From Apoderus coryli (taxonomy: Eukaryota > Arthropoda > Insecta > Coleoptera > Attelabidae): a DNA stretch of 64,000 nucleotides. The DNA is taken from assembly GCA_911728435.2 (NCBI GenBank), contig OU452213.1, positions 8,411,834-8,475,833 of the forward strand, written 5' to 3'. This document shows positions 21,890-31,729 of the stretch, piece after piece; position 1 is the stretch's first letter; the number at the start of each line of letters is the position of its first letter. The notes under the pieces are model-generated. The model was not told the DNA's origin. It worked only from the letters and a program-made list of their open reading frames with translations, and made no database searches. A program made the translations under genes and the position numbers.

Positions 21890-24362
21890 GGGGAAAGTTG
21901 GGTAAGAGTACGCACTTAGTTAAAGTATATTAATTAAATTAATACAAATAAAAACAAAAACATAAATGTCACTGAATGACATCTCATATAATACAGTAAC
22001 ACATCGAAAAACAAGAAAAACAAAACTCTTAAAAACTAAAATAAAATCAACTCATTAAACAAAAAACTGCATATGCGCACTCTTAGCCGCGCGACACACA
22101 AAGATGAAGGCTCCTAATCCTGCATATGTTGTGCAATCTTCGTGATACGATCTTTTTCATTTGTTGCATTGAATCCAGTCTGCATAGGGTGGATCTTTGT
22201 AAATTTCGTTGCATCTTGGACAGATCATTTTCTGGACTGTCGTTTTTTCCCACTTTTTGTTTCGGTTAGGTTTCTTTTTACACCTTTTTCTTTGCTTGCC
22301 ACCTGCTGTGCCAGCTCATTTTTGTAGGGCGAATCTGTTAAAATTTCTGATTTCTTCCCTTTTCTTTTTTTCGCTGTTCTTTCTGCTTTAGGAAGAGGTA
22401 TTATTGTTGCTGGTGATATGGAGACGTTTGAAGGTGTGAAAATGTTTGTCAAGCTTTGTTGAGAGGTTGGAAATTGAGGATTGTCAGCAGACTGAACTGA
22501 AGGTGTCGAAACCGTTAAGTATCGTTGAGAGGTTGAAGGTTGATGAATATGGTCAGAGTGTAGTGAAGATCTTAACAGTTTGTTGAGTGGTATATCGTCT
22601 TTGTCACTCCACTCTGAAATGTTCTCGGATGGTGACATCGGCCGGTCGGTTACAATAGCTGGTGCGAAATCTTCGGGTGCAAATACTTCTGGGTCGAAAA
22701 GCATCGAAAAGCATTCACGGCTTTTTCAATGGAAGCTACCCTCGAAAATGCTTTTCCAAATAATTCACCTATTTGATATTGTTTAATTGCTCGGCCGGGA
22801 TTAGAGACTTGCCACTTATCGCACTCTTGTCCATAAGCAGTTTTGAGGGGCCCAAAAGATCCTCTATCAAGAGGCTGAAATCGGTGACTGCTATGGGGTA
22901 ATAAACTTAAAAGGATGATGCCAATGCTGCGACATGTATTAATGGCAGCTAATGAGATGTGGCTCGCGTGATTGTCTAATATTAATATAATTGGATCATC
23001 AGTGCTGCTTTTTTCATGTTTTTCAAAATTTTCAATTCATTCAACAAATAATTCAGAGTTTATGAATCCTGAATCTCACACTTGAAGAATGGTACCGGTT
23101 GGGGCGCCATTGATCAGTTCTTCCTTCCTTCTTTTGCATGGAAATATTAAAGATGAAGGCACGTATTTTCCGGTAGCACTCATAGCGCACACTGCCGTTA
23201 TAAGATGGCCTGTTTCAGCTGATACGATTTTCCCAGCAGTCTTTTTGCCAGTAGGTGTCACTTTCGGGATTTTGTTTGGTACGGTGAGAATCGAAGTCTC
23301 GTCTATGTTGTAGATTCGATGTGGCATAATTTGTTTCTTTTCAATTAGGTTCTTGAGGTTATCAAAAAAACGATTCACTCGAACTCTGTTGATAGCAGAT
23401 GCTCTTGCAAGGTTTGTTTTCTCAGGTACTCGCACACTCAAATTGTAACGCTTAAAGAATGAAGATACCCAATCATTTCCCACCATTTTCTTAAGTTTGT
23501 TAAATCTGTGGTTTACACCGTTTCTTTCTGCGAATTCGAAGACTAATTCGCATAAAGATCTATCTGTTAAACCATAAAAGCTGCAGTCCAATTCTTTGCA
23601 GTAATTAGCTAACTCTCTTTCCATTTCCGGCTTGAAGACTGGTGTGAATCGCCCAAGAGAGATGGGTATGGAATCAGCTTTCAACCGCTTCCGAAGAGTT
23701 GCTTCATTAACTCCGATAGACATTGCTATGGATCTTTTGCTTTCGCCTTGCGGCACTCTCTTTTTTACAGTTTCCAACAATTCTCTGGTAAAGACCAACT
23801 TCCGTTTGCTTTTTCGAATGTATTTTCCCATTATGAAATTGTATCTTCGGACCTAAAATTAAACAAACTATTCAGCCGAGGGTTTATTTAATTATTTTTC
23901 AAACAATTAAAAAATGTATTTAACTTTTAATAGGAAGAGTCAGAAGCCGGCAAAGAATACGAATGCGAACTCTTTGTCTGCGTACTCTTTGCCGATGCAA
24001 ATATGAATAAGAAATTTGGGCGCCTGCTAAATCTGGCAAAAACTAACTACAATGTCGATACTCGATACTTAACCTCATAAAAAAAAGGTTCTTAAATAAA
24101 ATTCGAATCAATTAATTTCCTTTTAGTAAAAGAGTTGTGACATAATAAATGGTATATAAACATAACATCAGAAGTTGAAAAATATAATTTTCTTACCTTT
24201 TTTTTTGGAAAAAAACCTCCGATGGCGAAGATCTTGTGAGAACACGTGTAAATAACATTAGTCGGTATACATATATGGGCCGCATTGCCGGATGTTTTTT
24301 AGTTCATGACAGAAATCAACCGCGTACTCTTATCCGATGCGAACTCTTACCCGCCTTTCCCC
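21890..24362. mobile_element. Pogo-like DNA transposon
   Basis: The terminal inverted repeats start GGGGAAAG(T/G)(T/C)GGGTAAGAG on both sides (21890 and, inverted, to 24362) and are flanked by TA duplications at 21888-21889 and 24363-24364. Subterminal copies of a GTACTCTT/ACTCTTA motif recur inside each end (about 22077, 23985 and 24325) and may be transposase binding sites. It carries one minus-strand transposase. It inserted in the intron that follows the receptor exon. Confidence 0.85.
22225..23831 (-). pseudogene. Pogo/CENP-B-like transposase
   Basis: The start is ATG 23831. An N-terminal psq/CENP-B-type HTH (KRKLVFTRELLETVKKR...SIGVNEATLRKRL) is followed by a second DNA-binding HTH (about residues 60-130, WVSSFFKRYNLSVR) and the DDE core. 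D1 is in YNIDETSI, D2 in ILDNHASH, and D3 in FQPLDRGSF 36 residues after D2. A C-terminal Ser/Pro/Lys-rich tail occupies 22704-22225. Breaks are a TGA after TILQV (about 23076), a second TGA in FVE*IENF, and a frameshift around a GCATCGAAAA/GCATTC near-repeat at about 22700. All three catalytic Asp codons survive. Inactive but fairly young. Confidence 0.85.
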
Positions 24363-24364
24363 TA

Positions 24365-24589
24365 CGTCTACCAGGAGCATCTAAGAAAAATGGTTTTGAA
24401 TATTCCGGGTGGTCCAGAAAAGTGTGGCATATCAAAGTTATGGGAGTTACTTTGAATTGTGAACTTCGGTTTACTACATTATACCGGGTGGTGCATTTGT
24501 CTTAAGACAGCCTTATATCTTAAAAACGGCACATTTTTCGGAAAAAAAGTTCAAATAAAAGTTGTTTGCTATTGTGGGGGATTTTAGAT
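24365..24589. other. Short non-coding stretch
   Basis: CCGGGTGGT occurs twice (about 24404 and 24485), suggesting two nested ends of a small repeat. No gene is seen. Confidence 0.35.
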
Positions 24590-25775
24590 AATTCTTCTTC
24601 CTAGTCGGTAGCTTGTTTTCAAGCATCGTGATTTCGTGAAATCTCCTGTACTGTGAGCCTCCATTCATTTCGATTCTCAGCCATCCTTATTAATCAATAA
24701 TCAATCGTGGCAAGGTCCTGCCAGTGAGTTGGGTGATCAGGTCGGTATACCTTGTTGGCGATCTTCCGCGGCTTCTCTTTCCTGGTACCATGCCCTCTAT
24801 TGTTAGTTTTTCGAGCCCATCTCTTCTGACCACATGACCGAAGAATTTGGCGATGTTTTCTGAAACTATGATGCGTAGCCTTTTCTTTACATTAATCTAT
24901 TCGAGGATTGACAGATTAGTTCTCCTCTCGATCCAGGAGACCCTCAACATTCGACGCCAACAATACATCTCAAGTGCGTCTATCCTCTTTTTGTCTGATT
25001 GCTTCAGTGTCCAGCACTCAGCTCCGTAAAGGAACACAGAAAATACCAGTCTTATTTTTGTGTTGAGCGTGATACGATGAATTTTCCATATCTTAGTCAA
25101 TTTCGTCATAGCTTGCTTAGCCAATGCGGCTCTTCTTTTGATTTCTTCGCTGCATCCGCCCTGATTCGTGATGAGAGAACCTAGATAGACGTACGTGTTT
25201 ACCGTTTCGATATCACCAATCTTCTTTACTATCGATCTATTCTGGTTCTGTCGGTCTACTATCATTATCTTGGTCTTCTTCTTGTTCATTTGAAGACCGA
25301 CTTCCATACTCATTTGCTCCACTAGTTGTATAAGTTCTTTTAATTCGTCTTCGGATTCAGCTATGAGCGTGGTGTCATCAGCGTAGCGAAGGTTATTAAT
25401 TTTGACCCCGTTGATGGTTATTCCTCCTTTCCAGTTCTCTAAGGCCTTTCTCTCTTCATTCACCATATATGTTGAAGAGCATTGGGCTTATTATGCAGCC
25501 TTGTTTAACTCCCTTGCTGACACTGAAATGTTCGGTGAGCTCGTCTCCTACTCTGACTTGACCGCTGTTGCTGTCGTATAAGTTTTTTATTATCCATATC
25601 AGATGCCGAGGTATGTCCATTTCTTTTAGGATACTCCATAATTTCTGCCAGCGCACGCAGTCAAACGCTTTGGTGTAGTCAATATAACACAGATAAGTTG
25701 TTAAATTCTCTTGCTTTTTCTATGATTTGCCTTAGGTTCAAGATTTGTTCCCTGGTTGTCATCTGGTAAACATTT
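24590..25775 (-). mobile_element. RTE-clade LINE, 3' half
   Basis: A reverse transcriptase with RTE features. YIDYTKAFDCVRW is followed by SKGVKQGCIISPMLFNIY, then the catalytic LRYADDTTLIAES. VYLGSLIT and AECWTLKQSDKKRIDALEM lead into the C-terminal FGHVVRRDGLEKL...KRSRGR segment. The frames are 25656-25456, then 25466-24897, then a third frame to about 24600. A frameshift lies at about 25460 and another just below 24900. The VKQGC motif and RMLRVSW tail distinguish it from the jockey-like copies, which have VPQGS. There is no endonuclease: 5'-truncated. Confidence 0.85.
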
Positions 25776-25857
25776 TTGCACATTTATAGCAAAGAAATAA
25801 TTCATAATATCTTTACACTTGTGAGTGACAATAAACAATAAGTTAGTTTGAGAAAAT

Positions 25858-26308
25858 ATGGAACATCTTTCTGTAGCACAAAAGGTTGAGATGATATTGC
25901 TCTATGGAGAATGTCACAGAAATGTCGATAATGCTGTACCATTGTATATGCAACGTTTTCCAGAAAGAAATCCTATATCCCGCGCTACATTTTACCGTGT
26001 TTTGAAGGATTTTAGAGAAACCGGAAATGGCGGCTATTGCTGTGAATCCGCATGTTTGTTGTCGAAGAATTTCTCAAGACTCTGGAATTTCTAAATCAAG
26101 CTTTCTTAGGATATTAAAGCGGCATATATTTCACCCATATCACATTGCTTTGCATCAAGAACATCATGGTGATGATTCTGAGAATCTAGTCAGATTTTGT
26201 CAGTGGGCACGAGAACAAATTCGATTTAGCAGAAACTTTTTCTTTACTGTGTTGTTTTCGGATGAATCTGGTTTTACAAACCATGGACAGGTGAATCGCC
26301 AGCAGTGA
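25858..26308 (+). pseudogene. Tc1/mariner-like transposase, N-terminal half
   Basis: An ATG at 25858 opens MEHLSVAQKVEMILLYGECHRN...FRETGN, a DNA-binding HTH. A frameshift at about 26030 moves to the frame with CRRISQDSGISKSSFLRIL (second HTH), then VLFSDESGFTNHGQVN with the first catalytic Asp. It stops there, and the second and third catalytic residues are missing. It is similar to, but distinct from, the transposase at 18756-20025. No TIRs are identified. Confidence 0.75.
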
Positions 26309-27058
26309 CTTTAATTAAGGTTTTTCAGAAAACAATACTTAGGTGCGGTACCTACTTATAAACATAACCTATATTTTATGCAGTTGACGAAGTAGGGATA
26401 TCCATATTAATTTTAGCTACCTATTAAGTATATGACTTTATTTTATGTTATGCTTCACCACATATTAAGCCGCCACTGATGCAGTACTATGAGATTCATT
26501 AGTAAATGTATTCAATATCCACTTTACACATTTTCTGTGCTACTCCAAATGGGCATGAGCCTTTATGTATTGTATGGATATCTTCTTGCCTTTATAATCG
26601 TTATTGGATGCAGTTTTAAATCTAAAACACTATACTCATCATCACCGAACAACATGTACCTGTCCGATCCATTCAATAATCCAGTAGGGTTTACCTTTTA
26701 TAAAGGCAAACTAAAATAGCTAGCTAGCTTTCAGCTCCCCCAAATGCTCTTATGGTGCTTCAGATGGGAAATATCCCTTTGCAAAGCATAGATCGACCGT
26801 TAACAATATAAAAGAGTTTTTATCAATCCTTGGTAAATACAGATTTAGTTGATATGTAGTGCTGCTTTCTTGCAAATCGTTGTAGTTACATCAGGGTTGG
26901 AGCACTAGAAGAGTTTTAGATAATCTTATTATATATTTAAATGTACCTTCAGATTTACGTTATGTTTAGTTTTCAGATTCTTTTTTAGGTATCTACTTAT
27001 ATAGCCAAGATCAGATCACTGCTATTTTCTTGCTAACAAAAATACAAGGTTAGCAAAA
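26309..27058. other. Non-coding stretch
   Basis: No recognised gene or element. The frame at 26489-26719 (plus) has no domain and no conserved features. A possible hairpin around TAGCTAGCTAGC (about 26718) is visible. Confidence 0.4.
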
Positions 27059-28642
27059 AGTATGGAATCTTTCTATACAGGGTGATTCATTATGGTGGCA
27101 ACAAACGAAAACTGGAGATTACTGAAAACAATTCAAGCATTTTTTGCCACTGAACCCATGTCCGCAAATGCTGCTTCGTTATCGAGATACAGGGTGTCCA
27201 AATTTAGTTGTCAAATTATCTTTTTTGTTCATTTCTCAAAAACTAGCTGACCGATTTTGACAAAATTTTACATGCATTTGAGGACAGATAACCTAAAATA
27301 TTCAGAATTATTTTCGCTTTCATTAACTGTTCATTGGCGTAGATATAGGGGGCATTTGGATAAATTTTACACATAAATTAGTTAAACACAGCTTTGACAA
27401 GCCTCATTATTTTAAATTATTACTTTTTTAAAAAGAGCATCTTATAAGCTACAAAAAAGTTAATTACGTCGATGTTGTGGTTTCTACCATTTTTATGGAA
27501 ACCGATAATTTGCAAGTTAATGGTAGATTTAAATCAAAATAACGTTTACCAGAAATCAAAACGTTCTTGAAAATTTCGCGGCCTAATAGCACGAGGGTTG
27601 TTTAAAGACTATACATGTTCATTATGATTTGTATTTATGTCATCTCTAGTAAACGTTACTTCATCTGACCAGAGCACTTTCTCTAAAAAATTTTCATCTT
27701 CTTGATGCTTACCAAGAACCCAATTACAAAATAATAGGTGCCTTTGACGGTCTCCAGGATGTAGGGCCTGGACATCTTGATGATGATAGAGATAGAGCAT
27801 TTCTCGATTTAATAGTCTCCAAACAGTTGTTTGAGGTAATGCGAATTGAGTTGGAATTCTTCTAATGCTTATTTTCGGATCGTCTAAAACTAAATCCACT
27901 ATGTTTTCTTCAGTTTGAATATTTAGACGATGCGGTCGTTTGTTAACTCTAGGTAAAATGCTCCCTATCGTTCTAAGCCTGTGAAATGTAGCCGTCCATG
28001 TTTTGTGAAATGGATGACGTCTATTAGGATAACTAATTTGGTATTCTCTGGCCGCTGCTCTTGCTCTTGCATTACACAAACATATTCTTCAATTGAAAAA
28101 CTCATTAATTTAGAAAAAAACATTCGCAATATTAATTTTTCATTTGGTTTTCTGGTAAACGTTATTTTGATTTAAATCTACCATTAACTTGCAATTTATC
28201 GGTTTCCATAAAAATGGTAGAAATCACCACATCAACGTAATTAACTTTTTTGTAGCTTATAAGTTGCTCTTTTTAAAAAAGTAATAATTTAAAATAATGA
28301 AGCTTGTCAAAGCTATCTTTAATTAATTTATGTGTAAAATTGACCCAAATGCCCCCTACATCTACGCCAATGAACAGTTAATGAAAGCAAAATTAACGCA
28401 GATTACTTTAGGTTATCGGTCCCCAAATGCATGTAAAATTTTGTCGAAATCGGTTAGCTAGTTTTTGAGAAATGAACAAGAAAGTTAATTTGACTACTCA
28501 ATTTGGACACCCTGTATCTCGATAACGAAGCATTTGCGAACATGGGTTCAATGGCAAAAAATGCTTAAATCACTTTCAGCAATCTCCAGTTTTCGTTTGT
28601 TGCAACCATAATGAATCACCCTGTATAGAGGGATTCCATACT
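27059..28642. mobile_element. Tc1/mariner-like element with ~500-bp TIRs
   Basis: The arms 27059-27562 and 28144-28642 are near-identical reverse complements over about 500 bp each. They contain the outer AGTATGGAATC, then a TATACAGGGTGATTCATTATG block, GATACAGGGTGTCC, and the inner CCATTAACTTGCAA / TTGCAAGTTAATGG segment. Between them remains only half a transposase. The length of the arms relative to the ~580-bp centre makes the element mostly palindromic. Confidence 0.85.
27609..28105 (-). pseudogene. Tc1/mariner-like transposase, N-terminal half
   Basis: ATG at 28105 gives MSFSIEEYVCVMQ, then a frameshift into the frame with CNARARAAAREYQISYPNRR. The second HTH (ISIRRIPTQFALPQTTVWRLL), the linker FCNWVLGKHQEDENFLEK, and VLWSDEVTFT with the first catalytic Asp follow. 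It ends at HNEHV against the left arm of the element, so the second and third catalytic residues are deleted. The element could only have moved in trans. Confidence 0.8.
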
Positions 28643-29865
28643 TGTATATACAGGGTATGAAATCAACCACTTTGAGAGAAAATTTTATTAGTGTTTTTTG
28701 CACAATTGGTGTAATAAATCACGATTTTGAAAATATTTTCATAAAATAAAAAAAAAATGCAATACAATACGCAGTATGTTCCATTTCAACTTCCGGTATA
28801 ACCGGAAGTGTCACAAACGTCAAACTATTTTAGAAGTATGTATTAGATTGACACCAAATTTTCTAAATAATCCAATGTCTTGTTTTCCATAAACGTTTAA
28901 CTTGCCATCGACCGTGAATCACCCTGTATACTGGATATAAATATTTTCTTTCACCTCTACGTACTGCCTTTTAACTCTTTCTCACTAAAAAATTCAAAAA
29001 ACGAGAACATTCGCGCTGTTATTTTTGCCGCTGCATGAGCATTATCGGCACCCATCAAGGCCAAGATGATCATGAATTAGATTCAGGAAGAGCAAAATAT
29101 CGTTCAACTCGTCGAAATTATCTAAATGAACCTTTGAGGGTTGTTGGATTGTTCCATGAGGACCTATTCCGTGGCCGAAGATAATAACGTTTTAGAATTT
29201 TCATTGCCTACTTCGATATTGCGCATGTCGTAAGTGAGTTTTTGGGTAAAGTTGGATTTCCCAAGCCAACCCAATTGAGCATTTTTGGGTCATCATATCA
29301 TCTCATCAAACCTAAAACTTTGGCAGAGCCCAGGTTAGCTTTAAATGAAGAATATTAAGCACTAAGTAGCAATATTGCCCTTAAGAATTAGGTGGTACCC
29401 TGTATAGAACACAGAAAGTAAATGTCAATTTTAATGATCAAAAAAACAATAAATTTCTTAAATTTTTTTAATTTCTTCCATTTCAACTTAACGAAAATTT
29501 AACTTTATTCAATTCAGGCAGACGATAAATGTTTATCTATTGGTTTACAGTTAGTCTTTGTTATGGGAAACTTAATAATGGAAACTGCCGGTAGCACATA
29601 AATTCTTTTCAGACTGTGTAAAGTTTCCTTTCGTGCAAACTTCCACGAAACCTTACCAGGAAGTTTTTATATCGATTACACGCTATTATACTTCTTGTAA
29701 ATCACGGAATTATTGCTTAAAAATCTCAATACTTTACTACGTAACGTTGAAGTTGAAAAATGTCTTTTTCGCAAAAAATAAAGTTTCAGCAACATATCTT
29801 TTGTAGCTCCCGAGAACTTTGAATAGGCCACTCAGGATGAATCACCCTGTATATTACATATTATA
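28643..29865. other. Repeat-rich non-coding stretch
   Basis: Contains a TATACAGGGTATG end at 28650, ATCACCCTGTATAC at 28918, ACCCTGTATAG at 29398 and ATCACCCTGTATATT at 29840. It also has the hairpin ACTTCCGGT-ATA-ACCGGAAGT near 28793. The block ending CTCCCGAGAACTTTGAATA..CACTCAGGATGA (about 29800-29840) recurs inverted at about 34530-34600. No gene is seen. Confidence 0.5.
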
Positions 29866-30145
29866 ATAATAATAATAATGCTTTATTTGCCTATATAACA
29901 ATAGTTATTGGCATCGTCACATTCCGTATGTACATAAATAAAAATACAATATAAACAAACAAAATACTCAAACAACAAATACGTGTGTAAATAGTACAAA
30001 TACAAAACAGTAAAACAAAGTACATAAAAATCACTTAAAACTTCAATAAATAGTCTAAAGGAGCACAATTCAAATATTACAACAACAATCAACAGACTAT
30101 AATATAAATTAAGATTAACAAAACACTAGAGTGTACAAAATTCAC

Positions 30146-31678
30146 TCAAAATTTGTAGGTGAGATAGTCAGCATAGTCATATGGGACAATCTCAAGAAGT
30201 TGTTTTTTCACTTCAACTTTAAATTTATTGTTGTTCGCAATATCTTTTATCTGACGAGGAAGGTGATTATAGAACCTAACGGCCATAACCTGAAACTGTC
30301 GATCTGTCAAAGCTAATCTGTGCCGGGGCAGACACAGGTTTTTCTTATGCCGCGTTTCATAACAGTGTAGATCCTCATGACTTATTAAAGTATTGAGATT
30401 TTCCCTAATATAAAAAATGCACTGCCAAATATACAGAGCAGGAACTGTTAGAATATTTAATTTTTTAAAGAAGGGTTTGCATGGCTCTCTATATCCAGCT
30501 TTAACCATTACGCGTACAGCCGCCTTTTGAATTTTAAAGATAATTTGCCATTGCGGTGCCTTGCCCCAAAACAGAACGCTATAACTAATCAGGCCCTGAA
30601 AGTATCCCATATATGCGCAACGCAAGACGGCCATAACCTGAAACTGTCGATCTGTCAAAGCTAATCTGTGCCGGGGCAGACACAGGTTTTTCTTATGCCG
30701 CGTTTCATAACAGTGTAGATCCTCATGACTTATTAAAGTATTGAGATTTTCCCTAATATAAAAAATGCACTGCCAAATATACAGAGCAGGAACTGTTAGA
30801 ATATTTAATTTTTTAAAGAAGGGTTTGCATGGCTCTCTATATCCAGCTTTAACCATTACGCGTACAGCCGCCTTTTGAATTTTAAAGATAATTTGCCATT
30901 GCGGTGCCTTGCCCCAAAACAGAACGCTATAACTAATCAGGCCCTGAAAGTATCCCATATATGCGCAACGCAAGACTTCTTGTGAACAAGTAGTCGATAG
31001 TTTTTGCAAGAGATAAACCACACTGGACAATTTTTTGGCAAGGCAATCGATATGTTCTTTCCATGTCAATTTTGGGTCTACAATTACTCCAAGAAACTTA
31101 TAAGTATTGTTTTCGCTAGTAAAATTTTTCCTTAGTGTAAAATCAATCTTCTCCGTTTTCGAGAAGTTAAGAGACAGTCCGTTAGAGGCAAACCAATTCT
31201 CAGCACTTTTTAATTTGGTTTGGATTATGTTATTAAAATCCTCGGAAGCCTGGTAAATTGTGGTGTCGTCTGCATACTGAATTACTTGAGTATCCCTCAA
31301 ATAAGATGATAAGTCGTTGACATATATAATAAATAAAAGTGGACCAAGAATTGAGCCTTGGGGTACTCCGGTTGTCACAGGCCTTACTTCAGACCTCTCT
31401 CCCATATAGTCAACTAACTGATGTCGATCACTCAAGTAAGATCTTATGAAACTAAGAGCATTTGCTCTAATGCCATATAGGGGAAGTTTCTTTAAGAGAA
31501 TCGCATGAGAAACACAGTCAAATGCTCTAGAAAGATCGCAAAATACAGCCCTCAGATATGATATACAATATGGAGAGCTAAAAAACAAGATATTAATTTT
31601 ATGACAGAGAAACGTTAATCCTAAAACAAAGTCGACAAAGCAAGAATTACTTGATATAATAAAATCATCTAATTTCAA
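30146..31678 (-). CDS. Jockey-type reverse transcriptase with tandem duplication
   Basis: An uninterrupted 510-codon frame. The polymerase begins at FCDLSRAFDCVSHAILLKK, continues through TTGVPQGSILGPLLFIIYVND and the catalytic QYADDTTIY, then the C-terminal thumb and tail. The upstream ~45 codons are probably non-LINE sequence or a shifted frame. Residues after TCSQEV repeat exactly once: a 116-residue block (RCAYMGYFQGLIS...QFQVMAVL) is doubled by a 348-bp tandem duplication that keeps the frame. Without the extra block the protein has normal length for this region. The open frame suggests a young copy, but no endonuclease is present. Confidence 0.8.
   Translation of the reverse strand: MKLDDFIISSNSCFVDFVLGLTFLCHKINILFFSSPYCISYLRAVFCDLSRAFDCVSHAILLKKLPLYGIRANALSFIRSYLSDRHQLVDYMGERSEVRPVTTGVPQGSILGPLLFIIYVNDLSSYLRDTQVIQYADDTTIYQASEDFNNIIQTKLKSAENWFASNGLSLNFSKTEKIDFTLRKNFTSENNTYKFLGVIVDPKLTWKEHIDCLAKKLSSVVYLLQKLSTTCSQEVLRCAYMGYFQGLISYSVLFWGKAPQWQIIFKIQKAAVRVMVKAGYREPCKPFFKKLNILTVPALYIWQCIFYIRENLNTLISHEDLHCYETRHKKNLCLPRHRLALTDRQFQVMAVLRCAYMGYFQGLISYSVLFWGKAPQWQIIFKIQKAAVRVMVKAGYREPCKPFFKKLNILTVPALYIWQCIFYIRENLNTLISHEDLHCYETRHKKNLCLPRHRLALTDRQFQVMAVRFYNHLPRQIKDIANNNKFKVEVKKQLLEIVPYDYADYLTYKF
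30281..30976. repeat. Perfect 348-bp tandem duplication
   Basis: 30281-30628 and 30629-30976 read identically base for base by eye. The unit is 116 codons, so the reverse-transcriptase frame is preserved. Identity implies either a very recent duplication or an assembly artefact. Confidence 0.92.
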
Positions 31679-31729
31679 AAAAGAATAATATGCAATAGAC
31701 CAAATTTGCCTAATTCAAGGACATACTGT

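Larger units (their letters stand above)
29866..31680 (-). mobile_element. Jockey-like LINE with internal duplication
   Basis: A 5'-truncated LINE whose 3' end is GGCAAATAAAGCA followed by (TTA)n on the minus strand. The 3' UTR spans about 280 bp after the stop at 30146. Its 5' border lies near 31560-31680. Confidence 0.8.

Noticed and set aside
22142..22391. Plus-strand hydrophobic frames
   Set aside because: They are the antisense shadow of the Ser/Lys-rich C-terminus of the pogo transposase.
26489..26719. 76-codon plus-strand frame with hydrophobic start
   Set aside because: No homology recognised, no splice or poly(A) context; likely chance in AT-rich DNA.
29130..29350. Possible transposase remnant (IAHVVSEFLGKVGFPKPTQL)
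   Set aside because: Short, interrupted by stops, and no catalytic or HTH motif could be identified.
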